This document shows, in pieces, positions 21,930-32,639 of a stretch of DNA of 36,067 nucleotides. The notes under the pieces were generated by a model. It ran no database searches. It was not told the origin of the DNA and saw only the letters and a list, made by a program, of their open reading frames with translations. Position 1 is the stretch's first letter; each line of letters begins with the position of its first letter. The position numbers were made by a program, and so were the translations under genes. The DNA is from Cudoniella acicularis (lineage: Eukaryota > Ascomycota > Leotiomycetes > Helotiales > Helotiaceae): positions 1-36,067 of the forward strand of contig JAAMPI010000477.1 of assembly GCA_013054445.1 (NCBI GenBank), in the 5' to 3' direction.

Positions 21930-22746
21930 CACGTTTCTGGGGACCCCACAGCCTGAGATCGCCTGGAAGAAAAGACGTCACTTACTTCTTTGGCACGAGC
22001 TTCCTGGCATCTCAGCAAGGGTAGCAGGCTGCAACCAGCAAGCAAGCCCCGTGTCGTCAGGCAAGCTCGACGGCTCCTTGACTGTTCCTTGCAGGTGCTC
22101 CCCGTTGGCTGCGTTCCCTGCACTACTTGGGTTCGTCTGATATAGGGGAGTTCAAAATTCTTGTCCCAAGAGCCGATAATGCAGGCGCTTTTGAACGCAG
22201 CTCACCGTAATTATTCCACGCAGAGCCGCAGCACCTGCCAGAATCTGCCTATCTTCGAGTGCTAGTCACACCTGACTGAGGTAGACTAGGCAATTAGGAA
22301 ACATTTCGAAAAGCTAGGGTCAAAGCCCCACCAAGGTATTGCTATTGGGCTGAGCGTGCTGCGCCCCAGGGCACGCCCCTCAAGAATCTGCGTTGATTTG
22401 TCGGTTTGGGCGAAAAGGTTGCGATGCAGCCAATAATAGCCTGATAACACTGAAGAGTTTCAATAGTGTCCCGACACTCGGGAGTAACCTCAACGCCCGA
22501 GTCACCCGAGAGATGCTTTCCTTAGAAGCGAGCAATATCTAACCCCTTTTCGGCAGTTTGGGCTTGCGCCTGGCATCTCGCAAGGCAGATCAGAGCCTTG
22601 TGCCACGCAACTTCAACATCACCATCTCACAAAGATTAATACCGCACAATGAGGTCTATAATTGAGTCGAAACCAGATCAATCATCATGCGCACCCCACA
22701 GTATTCCTTGGATATGTGACATACGAAGTCCAGTCCCTTCTAGGCT
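21930..22746. promoter_or_regulatory. Shared upstream region of two divergent genes
   Basis: About 820 bases separate the starts of the phosphorylase-domain gene (minus) and the phosphate transporter (plus). A possible 49-nt leader intron of the minus gene (21985-21937, GTAAGT donor, CCCAG acceptor) ends just before its ATG. I could not identify specific operator motifs. Confidence 0.4.
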
Positions 22747-25528
22747 ATGGCAATTGAATCTCCTCGAACGGGCGAGGCTCCAAAGCGGGGTGCTCTGAGC
22801 AGATTTGCCCACAATCTAAAAGATAACTTCTGGCTCGATTCAACAGTGGTTATCCGCAAGAATGCTGTATGTATTTGTCATTTTGTTCCGAATTCTTTGG
22901 CCGAAGGGTAGATTTAGAAATATAGGGGCTAATAACACATTTGCTCGTTTAGTCAAATGTTTTAAATCGAAGAGCAGTTACGTTGCTCATCGACGACCAT
23001 GGCTTCGACATGCGGGTTTGGGCAGTAGCTGCATCCGGTTTCTTCACAGATTCATACAATTTATTCGCGACGAACGTCATATTACCCTCCCTCGGATACA
23101 TATACTGGGAAGGCGTTGTTGATGGCAAGCCGGAGCTGAAGATCAACGTTGTAACATTAGGAGGATCTATGTTTGGAGCGCTGCTCTGTGGATATCTTGC
23201 CGACCGACTTGGGAGACGTAAGCTTTACGGAATGGAACTTATTGTAGTGATATTTGGGACGCTAGGCGTGGTTCAAGCATCGGCGGGCTTTGATGGTTCA
23301 ATGGATATTATGGGTTGGTTGATATTTTGGCGTTTCTTTATGGGTAAGTTTTATTCTCATGCTAATTTGCTATTTTTTTTATATGAGAGTTGAGAACCTG
23401 GGAGCAGTCTCGGCAGCAAAACAGCTCCGAAGCTCTCACGTTCATTATGTTTTCCTTGAATTTGCAATGCTAATTTTCTCGGCAGGGGCCGGAATAGGAG
23501 CAGAGTACCCTATAAGTGCTGTAAGTAACACGTTTATCTGTCTTTTCCCTCCCAAGTCCTATTTCAAGTAGCGGGAGGATATTCCATCCTCTCTCCCTGG
23601 CACACTTGCACCCTCCTTTAAAAATCATAGTACTAATTTTTCAAAGGTAATAACTGCAGAGTGAGTTACCTTCTCTTCCTTTTTCAATTTCTACCCTACC
23701 AGTACTCTTTCCTTAGGAAAGAGAAGTCCCAGAAAACGTACCCTCTTCACTTAAATCCGGTGTTAATCCCATATGGTTAGGTTTGCGCCAAAAGCCTGGA
23801 GAGCACGAATGATGGCCGCCGTTTTCTTGGTCCAATCTCTAGGTCAACTGGTGGCGGCAATAGTCAACCTGCTGGTCTTGTTCGCCATCGGTTCCAAGCA
23901 CGGACTCCAAGATCTCCCGTATAATGACTCGTCGAGCAAAAGATGGATTGACTCTATATGGAGGACTGTAATCGGAGTTGGTGTTTTCCCAGCATTGGTA
24001 GCCATATTGTTTCGTTTGACGATTCCTGAATCGCCTCGTTTCACTTTAGATGTCGATCATGATGGCCAACGAGCTCTTAAAGTTACCCAGGAGTACTACG
24101 ATGGACACAATGCACCCAGTCAAAACCCCTATGGCAGAGGCGGCCCCCTCGAGATGTCTGGAGGCTTGAATGAAGATGATGGCCTTTCGAATTCTCAAGC
24201 GCCCGGTTTCTCACGAGGCCAGGTCAATGAAGAAAGTTCACCCCAGCATGACTCCGAGGATGAAGAGGAGGATCAAGAAGAGGATGACGAAGAAGAATCA
24301 GAATCGGAAACTTCTTCAAACGCGGATCCCAATGATGTGCCAAAGGCCTTTAGTCAAGACGAACTATACGATTACTTCATCACACAAGGTAGCTGGCGAT
24401 TTCTCGCTGCGACATCAGCCTGCTGGTTCCTATTGGATTTCGCATTTTATGGCCTTGGGATCAATAATCCTCGTCAAATCGCCCGCATATGGGTTCCGCA
24501 ATCACTGTCCGGTGCCGCAATTCCAGATTGGCAAACTACGGATCCGACGAAGAACATTTACCACGTTTTAAAGGCGGATGCAATCCAATACATAATCACG
24601 ATTTCGATTGGATCTGTGATTGGGAGTGTTTTGCTCATAAAGTTTATTGACTACTTCCCAAGGAAGGCTTTGTTGACTTGGTCGTTTATCTTGTTAGCAG
24701 GGCTCTTTGCGATTGTAGGAGGTTCATTGTTTGCTGTCGAGTACACTAACCTTCATGCCCTCACAATCGCCCTTTATGTTCTTTGCCAGCTTGTATTTAA
24801 TTTGGGACCAAATGCTTTGACCTTTATTGTAAGCACAAACTCTTTTCCGATTCACTCTTTTCTGCTGCTTAAATTTCCTCGTTACGAAATAGCTATGCCT
24901 TCAACTTCTAGAGTGAAGATACTGGCCACCAAGGACCTGACTGATCAACTCCCAGATTCCAGCCGAAATATTTCCTACTCGATATCGGTGCACTTGTCAT
25001 GGAATATCTGCTGCCGCCGGCAAACTCGGATCCATCGCCGTGCAGCTTTTGGTAAGCCGCCAAGAGTTCAGTTCTCCAAAGCCTCGTAATCTTGCCGTCA
25101 TTCTCCTCATATTCTCGACTTTTATGGCTGCAGGCGCCTTCATTTCATGGATTTGGCTGCCGGATATGCAAGATCCAAGATCGCTTGGCGTCAAAAAGAG
25201 CCCGGCCGCACTCGAGAATGGGCATAATGGACAAGCAACTGGCGGAATGGAGCCAGAATCTGACGCGGGCTCGGAAGCTGGTCGAAGTGGAGTGAATGCG
25301 GACCCACCCAACGAGGAAGAAGCTACGGAGGAGGTTGGAATGGCGCGCTTCAAGATCCCGAACAAATCTCTCGAAGAATTGGCCGAGGGGTATCATGCCA
25401 TTGCAGCGAGACAGAGTCTCGGCTTTAGGCGGAGTCTTGGTCTGTACGATATTTTGCAGCCGACTGTGGTGAGGATACAAGCACGACTATCAAGCATATT
25501 TGCAAAGAAGGAGTCGAAAGAAGAGTAG
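22747..25528 (+). CDS. Pho84-like MFS phosphate transporter
   Basis: Six exons (22747-22870, 22978-23343, 23486-23520, 23647-23660, 23781-24828, 24956-25528) give 719 residues. It resembles fungal proton-coupled inorganic phosphate importers of the plasma membrane. Family landmarks: LIDDHGFDMRVWAVAASGFF in the first membrane segment, GYLADRLGRRKLYGMEL (the MFS D-R-x-G-R-R loop), GIGAEYPISAVITAEFAPK, PESPRFT near residue 262, and GPNALTFIIPAEIFPTRYRC. The central cytoplasmic loop carries a very acidic insert (about residues 335-360, mostly Glu/Asp/Ser). The C-terminal tail of roughly 125 residues is also long and acidic. Exon four is only 14 nt and is required to complete AVITAE. Phosphate-responsive control would be expected for the family, but no site was identified. 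Confidence 0.9.
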
Positions 25529-28500
25529 AATATTGTAATTTATAATAGGAACTAATTGTAATTTCTAAGAAACTGCTGCCGGGGTCTATTGCAAAATCAC
25601 CATGGTCTCTTCCCCTCATCCATCAATTTTTCAGGTGATCGTAGTGACGAGGGGGCTGAGTCGATCTGCGCCACGTGATCTCCTATAACACTTCAAAAGT
25701 TGAACACCATACTGATGAGACATGCCTCCAAAAAGAAAGAAATATACTCCAACATGTAGCCTTACAAACTCTAGCTGATCTGGATTGCTTCTTATTTAGC
25801 TCTTATTTAATAACTTTCTAGTGATTTCGTGAAAGGGCTGTCGCATCATGATGATGGGCTCACTTATTTGCATAACATCACCCTAAAAACTATCTTGACC
25901 CTATATTTCAACAATGATTGAAAATACAGGTGGCTATGCACACGTGCCAAAAGGGACCCTCTTTATTCACCTTCTTTATATAATTCAATAAGCAAAAAAG
26001 CTTCAAAAATACCAATTTGTTTGCCAGATAAATCCCTAGCACAAGCACAAATAGCACTGTCTGGCAAACTTCTTTTTTTGGATTTTTGGTGTTGTAGATA
26101 TTTTTTGGGTGGGGGTGCGGGGTAATTTGCGGAGTAGGTTTGAATGCAGGCAGGCGAGGTTTTGTGGGTTGTTATCGATTGTTGTGGTAAGTAATATTTT
26201 TTTCCCCCCCCTCTATTGTACGAATACAAATAACACTATCTGGCCGACCCTTTTGTGTATTCTGTTGCGCATGTCTTAGAGTTGGGGGTGCGGGGAATTT
26301 TAGGTGTGAGCGCGGACAGATGAGATTTCGTAGGTTGTGGTGGTAGACGACCTTTTTTTTTTTTGCAACACCAAAATATTGTGGAATAACAAAGTGGCCG
26401 ACAATGACGACGGGGCTGCTACCCTACCAAAAGTTACATAATTTTGCTTGCATAAGTGTATGCGCATCGATCTCTGTTGGAATCTTGGGATACTGTTTGA
26501 TGTTGAGGGGACGATGTGGGGCAGCTCCATTAGCAGTGAGTGAGACTAGCAATGCATCCTCATTGAAGTATATACTTCATATAACAGTCTTAAAATGGCT
26601 AGGCTCTGTCTTGCAAAACTACCCCTCCTTTGATTTGTGAATTTTTGTGAAAAATCTAGACGTGGTAAATCCCTCGAAATCCCCTCGAAATTCGAAGAGA
26701 GGCTGTGCTACAATGCTCCGAAGAAGACTCGCATGACACTTCAAAATATTTTCACACCACAAACATATATTTGCATGCTATTTCTTGCAAGAGATTCCAA
26801 ATTATATCCTCAGGCTCCTTGAGAATTTTGGTTTTGTCTTGTGCAGAGTGTGTTGATGTGTTTTTGTCATGCGCGCGACTCAGCAGATTGTGATCAACTC
26901 TCGGCCAAATGACACTTGACGAAAATAACACCAGGACATCCCCCCAAGTAAAACTACTTACACATCATACACTTGGGACTTAGGCAGGCCCTTAATAAGC
27001 GTTTGGGCACTGTGCGAGACATAATTACACATAGTGAATGCAAATTAACGTCCCAACGTAGCTTCAAAAGGGTGTTTATATCGGCAGCAGTATTGAAAAT
27101 AGCAAAGTGTTGACTGAACTCCCCATGGACGAAAACAGCCTTGATCGTCTCATGTGTTTTTTTCATGCAAGAATCCATTCTTGAGGTGTGATGAGACTAC
27201 GACCTCTGCTTTCGTTGTTGCTTTCCCAGCTTTCCTCCTATCCATTTTCAAGGGACCAAAGCTGCCATTGTATACAATGACAGATATTCAAATGACTATT
27301 ACCTGAAAGACTGTCACAAAGTTATTGTCTGGTAGATTCACAGACCTCTTCGCAGCTGTTGCCCCGTGCAAAACCACGTGCGTTTCGCGGAAGTCCATTC
27401 GCACTTTTACTTCAGACGAAGAAACTTTTGACTGTTGTTCGGCGCTGATTCACAGTGAACATTGTCATCTGCTTTCAACCGGAATACAAGAGTGTTTGTA
27501 GAAATGCGGAAGCACTGCGGGCAAGAGAGAGCACTCTTGAAAACTGTGATAGTGGCACGTTGTTGTTGAGCAGTGGATGAGTTGAGTATGGGTTAGCGAA
27601 GAAGAAATTCTAGGGTTAGGGCTACCAAATCACTCGACTGTTCCGCAGAGTAGTTCCGATGCCGCAGAGGGTTGACCCCCCTTCCTCTTTTTCTATAAAT
27701 TTCCACATTGCCGACAAAGTCTCCTAGCGAAAACATCCACAACCACGCAAAACCGCACCGCATCGCAGACGTGCCACATCCTTTGCGGATCTCCAGCGAC
27801 GCTGACGACCGATCTTTTAACACTCCTACTAAATACTTTTGCGTAGATATCTGGGGGAGCTGTTTTCTAGTGAGCGTTTGCATGCGTGTTTGGATCAACC
27901 TCAAGCGGTTCGCCTGGCCAATACCACCCTCAGCGTTTACAACCTCGAGGATTTGAGCTCTCCTGTTACTTGCACGCGTTCCTTCTTTTCTCAGAGGATT
28001 TACAAGACTCGCAAATAGATACGGAGACACCTGGACACTCACAACTCTCCTTGCGCGCGCGTTATTTCCTGGCTTGATACTGACAATTCGGAGATAGATT
28101 CACTTCAAGGATTCACAAACTAGCCAAGGAGACTGTTTCGAATCACTAGAGACTTCCACCTGTCCTACATTATGCTCTCACTGCAGTCGATATTCTGGCT
28201 TTAAACATCACGCCGCGAAGAGAATCAAAATTTCATCAAGCTCTTCACAAAACGATACTCCGCCGAGAAAGCAGTCTTACAAGCAAAGATCCTCGAAAAT
28301 CTCTCTACACCTTTCGTTAGTCCAGAGAACCTACTGCGAAAAGTCCTAGGCTCTGCAGAAACCTCTCCCTCTTTGGCAAATTGCCCCTTCGCTCGTTTCT
28401 TTCCAACCGCCAAATCAAGTTCGAGCTTGATGCTAATTCGCAACAAGCGTCTATAACGACCATACTTTACGACAAATTTGCTCTGCACTCTTTCAGCTTG

Positions 28501-28580
28501 AGGATTAATCCTTATTATTACTTCTATCCCTGGGCCAGATTGCAAACTTCACGAGCTGCTGTTCCGTGGCAGAATTCAAA
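25529..28580. other. Long non-coding interval
   Basis: About 3 kb without a supportable gene. The first 150 bases are probably the transporter's 3' untranslated end. A diverged tandem duplication occupies about 26047-26330, and poly-T/poly-C runs occur near 26200 and 26353. From about 27560 onward the plus strand is C/A/T-rich and may include the leader of the membrane-protein gene. Frames of about 100-150 codons on the minus strand (27593-28042, 28225-28545) lack recognisable motifs and are probably shadows. Confidence 0.5.
26047..26330. repeat. Diverged tandem duplication, period about 175-180 bp
   Basis: ACAAATAGCACTGTCTGGC near 26047 recurs as ACAAATAACACTATCTGGC near 26226. GGGGGTGCGGGG at 26111 recurs at 26284. 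A GAGRTTTYGTRGGTTGT block follows each copy. Order and spacing are conserved, so this is an old direct duplication. It has no coding content. Confidence 0.65.
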
Positions 28581-30258
28581 ATGATCGCCAGGATGTGGTT
28601 GAACTTTATTTGGGTGTGGATGATTTGTGTAGAAATTGGGGCTTCACAGGACACCACCTCGAGCTCCTCGAACACAAATGCGTTTGTTACGCCTTACACA
28701 ACTGTAAAATCTCTTATAACGATATTCGGTGGATCAGCTGCATTACCCACAACATCCTCCCCCTTAGTTAATGTTCCAGGCCTCGTGAGTATTCTGTTTT
28801 CAATACTATCCTGGGCGAGAGTAAAAAGGCTGACTCTGAACTAGGTGACCACCCAGTCGGGGCTGCCGATCCCACCAGATAGTTATACTGACACGACCTC
28901 AACCGAATCGTAAGTCTGGGCTTTAGAGGTATTATTTATCATAGCTGATGGAAATTGTAGGTCAACCACTACTGCGTACCCGTCCACTGGTACAAATTTA
29001 CAGCCAGGTGTAAATGCGCAAACGACGCCGTCAACATTCCAAGCATCGAGCACACAGGTCACTGGGGCCGTGGGCCCAACTTCTGGAGCAAGTGGGATTG
29101 CACCGCCATCAGCAAGTCCGTCAGTTAATGCCGAGCACACCAGCTCATCAACACTGGTGAAGCAACTTGTCCCTGGAATCTTAATTTCAGTTGCTTTTAT
29201 AGCGGGTATTTGGTTTTTTATTCGGGGATATAATAAAAAACACAAAACCCGAAAGAGTAATATTCTGACTTCCAACCCCACTCAATCCACTACCAATGTC
29301 TATCTGCCAGAGGAAAGAAGATCGATGTGGAAGAAACTTGTCTCGGGACCTGATTCAAGAATGACCCATACCTCCTGGTTTATGAGCCACCATCCAGCTC
29401 AACCCTTTACTGCGGATTCTAATGGGCCCCCACGCTCCTTACAGCAAACTCCATCTGTTTTTTTATCGAGGCCAGAACGCTTCCGAACTTATTTCACCGA
29501 TAGTGCTACCTTCTAATGACCTCTTCCCTTCTCCGTCGAACGCTTCCGGAACTTCGGATTACGCTACTCAATATGCGCTGTCGGGTTCGCCTCTACTAAG
29601 CAGTTCAAGAAGCCCACCTCCCCGCAATACTACGCCATACGGCATTACCAGTAAATCGCCTACTCGACCAGTAAGACAAGAAGGGGACACTAACTGGGAG
29701 CTTGCGGCTCAACAGGCGTTCACCATGCAAGGTGCACACCCAGAGGCAAATGACACGGTTGGACCCCTTGACGCAGCTTTCCCACGCCATAGTGCGTCTT
29801 CTCGTGGTACTCAGTATACATCTCCAAGCTACAACCAGTCAATGCCTCCATCCGGACCCGCTCATAGCCGCAACCGAAGCGACCCGACTGCTCCTCGACC
29901 TCCACCACTGTTTGACAGAGCGCTCAGCCCTGATCCGTTGAATATTGTGAAAAGGAGCAACTCTGAGCCGGATAGTAATGGAAACCGTGTCACAAAATTC
30001 CCTGAGTTTATGGGCTACGCTGCAGAGAGGGAACGATTTGCGGATGAGGACGAATCTGATGAGGAAGTCCGGGAGAGAAAGCGTTTGGAAGCATTAAACT
30101 CCTTAGAAGGGCTGGCAAAGAAGAGACAAACTGAGGAATTGCGCGGCAGAAACATTGCCAGCAGCATTTACTCGAGAGACGGTCGCGCCGAACTCCTCGG
30201 TGACAAAATTTCACATCAGCAGGGACCTGGCGACAATGGTATGGGCGGCTTCTTCTGA
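28581..30258 (+). CDS. Single-pass membrane protein with Ser/Thr-rich ectodomain and frame change in tail
   Basis: Exons 28581-28784 and 28845-28909 and a third from 28961 encode a signal peptide (WLNFIWVWMICVEIGAS), a Ser/Thr/Pro-rich extracellular stalk likely to be O-glycosylated, one membrane helix (LVPGILISVAFIAGIWFFI) and a basic stop-transfer (RGYNKKHKTRK). The first frame then ends at a TAA (29514-29516) after SRPERFRTYFTDSAT, while the +1 frame continues to 30258 as a Ser/Pro-rich, then charged tail (ADEDESDEEVRERKRLEAL). Either an intron at 29378-29444 (GTTTAT donor, TTACAG acceptor; 499 residues in total) joins the frames, or one extra base near 29511 breaks the gene. The layout resembles fungal wall-sensor or glycophorin-like proteins. 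I do not recognise a specific family. Confidence 0.65.
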
Positions 30259-30774
30259 TGCCTTCCCAAATCCTGTGCTACCAGCGGCCAAGATGAAAGA
30301 TTGAAATGCCATAGATTTTCGAGCCTCTTCTCGATGTTCAGAATGGATTCTTGGGAGTTTGATAGAGGATTAAAGCAATTAGATTAGAGACTTGAGATTG
30401 GGATGTTGTGGAAGCGTTGAAGTGCCGTGACACTGGTCGCAACTTGGTGATGTTTTCTTTCGGGAGTAGGAGGTTTCGAGCTCCAGTACTACTCGATAAA
30501 TGCAATTACTTTCGTGCCTGCTTATAATATGGTTGTGCACTTGCTTTTGATTTCTGTTGTAGTGGGAAGAAAGATTCGATGGTCGTCGGAGTTAACTTCG
30601 GCGTTTAGTGGCGCAAATGTCATAGCTTTTATTCCTTGACGCAGAAGCTTTAAACCTCAATGAAAAATAGGGATGGAATAGAATTTATGTTTCTTGAAGT
30701 CCTGTCTCCCGGCCGCTTTTTAGATTGTGCTTATTGTATCAATTGACAATTAGTAACATAATACTACGTTGACA
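30259..30774. other. Short intergenic region
   Basis: It holds the 3' end of the membrane-protein gene and the promoter of the dehydrogenase-like gene. No gene or recognisable element is seen. Confidence 0.5.
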
Positions 30775-31693
30775 ATGCCTCCATCTGGCCTTGCAATTAT
30801 AATTGGAGCTGGTCCCAGTACGGTAAGCTATCCACTTGATCAAGATTTCTCCTGTAGAAGACATACCTGCGGTTCCTTACTGTCTTTATTCCATGCCGTA
30901 TTTTGCGGGCTTCTGAAGTCCTTCATATCTCTCGCTTTTGAAGCGAAACAAAGGCCGAAATGCTGACAAGTCAACCTCTAGGGAACCGGCATAGCACGAA
31001 TTCTCTCCCACCTCTCTCACGGCAACATGGCCGTCGCCCTCCTCGCCCGTTGCGCCGAAAACCTCTCCTCCGTTCGCGCAAACCTGCAAAAGACCTCCCT
31101 AGGAAGCCTCATCGAAACATTCCCCACAACCACCACCCCCGCATCACTATCCTCCACTTTCTCCTCCATCCGCAACACCCATCCTTCAAAGACCTGAAAC
31201 TCAAAATCGCAGTCTTCTCAGTGAAGCACTCGAGAAGAAACCGTTCTTGAACGAAACACACGAGGAATTTATGAAAAGTCTGGACGAATATGTGGGTGGT
31301 GCATTCGCATTCAGTCAGGAGGTTGTGAATCGGTATTTTGAGGAGAATGGCGAAGGAGGCCTAGAAAAGGGAGGAGGTAAGAAGGGGACACTTATTTTCA
31401 CGGGAGCGTTGGGCGCTTTAAGATGCAGTGCTGAGTATGCTGCTTATGGCGCTGGACGAGCGAGTGTGAGACAACTTGCGCAGACACTAGCGAGAGAAAT
31501 GAGTCCAAAGGGTATCCATATTGTGCATACGATTGCGAATGGGGCTATTGAGGATAATGATGGAGAGGATCAGAAGATTGGGAAGAAGATGAGTGCTGAT
31601 GCGGTGGGAAAGACATATTTGTGGCTTTCTCAGCAGGGTCCGGAGTTATGGACACATGAGCTTGATATGAGGCCTGCCGCAGAGAAGTTTTAA
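30775..31693 (+). pseudogene. Short-chain dehydrogenase-like gene with two frame breaks
   Basis: Exon one (30775-30822) and exon two (from 30982) join to form the nucleotide-binding loop GAGPSTGTGIARIL of an SDR Rossmann fold, using a GTAAGC donor and CTAG acceptor. The frame runs to SSTFSSIRN, then continues one frame over as HPSFKDLKLKIAVFSVKH, then shifts again to EKKPFLNETHEEF and runs to the end at 31693. Each shift equals one missing base, near 31174 and 31231. No GT-AG pair can remove these without losing sequence that looks conserved. The C-terminal part is well preserved (GTLIFTGALGALR; AYGAGRASVRQLAQTLARE; YLWLSQQGPELWTHELD). Arg replaces Lys in the usual YxxxK, as in a divergent fungal SDR subgroup. 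It is a pseudogene or an assembly error; substrate unknown. Confidence 0.7.
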
Positions 31694-32639
31694 GCATGTT
31701 GCTACAAAGGGAAATGCTCTTATGTTGGAAAAGTCTTTTGGAAAAGCAAATAAATAAATGAATTCAAAGATGAACGTTTGCAGATGGTTCTGGGAAAAGC
31801 TGATCCTCTCGGGAGGCGGAAAAGGGGGCGGGATAAACACGTGACACGTCCCAAAAGGTTAAGCAGGGCAAATGAGGGGTCAAAGTTCCACTACCTCACT
31901 CCACCCACTCAACTTCACACCTTCAATTCCAATCCTCAAATTTCATCATCTTAGATATGCTGCATCAACGCTTTTAATGCAAAGGTGTATAAAATCTTTC
32001 CAAAATGCCTCGCACCGTATGTCGCATCTCACATCTCGCTCTTCATCCTCAGTGGCACAACTAATGGCCTCCTCGTCAAACCAAAAATCCCAATTGGGAA
32101 CGGAAGGTCTCCCTCCTCCCAACGCATCGCGCCGAGCGATTCATCCGCTCCGTACCCCACGATCTGGTGATGAAAAAATATAGTACTTCGATCTCCACAC
32201 TCACCTATTCATTAGTTTCATGCCTTTCCACGATGGGGCTCCTGATTGTTTGCGGGCCTCGGTACCGAAAACCCTTCGGCCAAGCCAGGAACCCCTCATC
32301 AATCGGACGAGGATATATTGCTATGCAATATATCTGGCAGTTATCCGAGAGTGGATCCAGAATTATTTCTTCCACAATTTTTTATCTCGTTTCTGTAGCG
32401 TGTTGATCTCTGAGTTTCTGGTCGGATTGGTTGGCCAGCTTGGTGGCCAGGAGAGAAATGATGGGAGATCTGGATTTACTCCGCGAACTCATCAATTTGA
32501 CGGGCCGACGGGTTTTTTTATTTCCATAAATATGACGCTCATAGTTCAAGTCTCTTGAAGTTAATCTTATTCGGAAACTTTATAAAGATTCGATTTGAAG
32601 TGTTTCTGGAAGTGTCTGCAACGAGCAAGCTACTTCAAG
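31694..32639. other. Intergenic region and mannanase promoter
   Basis: About 950 bases with several short plus-strand frames of up to 112 codons that change frame repeatedly and match nothing I know. The last part should carry the mannanase promoter. I could not identify carbon-source regulator sites with confidence. Confidence 0.45.
32581..32587 (+). promoter_or_regulatory. Candidate TATA box of the mannanase gene
   Basis: TATAAAG lies 53 bases upstream of the mannanase ATG at 32640, implying a very short leader if used. Inducible cell-wall-degrading enzyme genes often have TATA promoters; here the call rests on position alone. Confidence 0.4.

Noticed and set aside
27593..28042. Minus-strand open frame of 149 codons
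   Set aside because: It lies in the probable leader or promoter of the membrane-protein gene and has no family-like motif.
28225..28545. Minus-strand open frame of 106 codons
   Set aside because: It is opposite the upstream region of the membrane-protein gene, with basic, unstructured composition; probably a shadow.
31860..32558. Chain of short plus-strand frames before the mannanase gene
   Set aside because: Frames change repeatedly without good splice sites and match no family, so I treat the stretch as non-coding.
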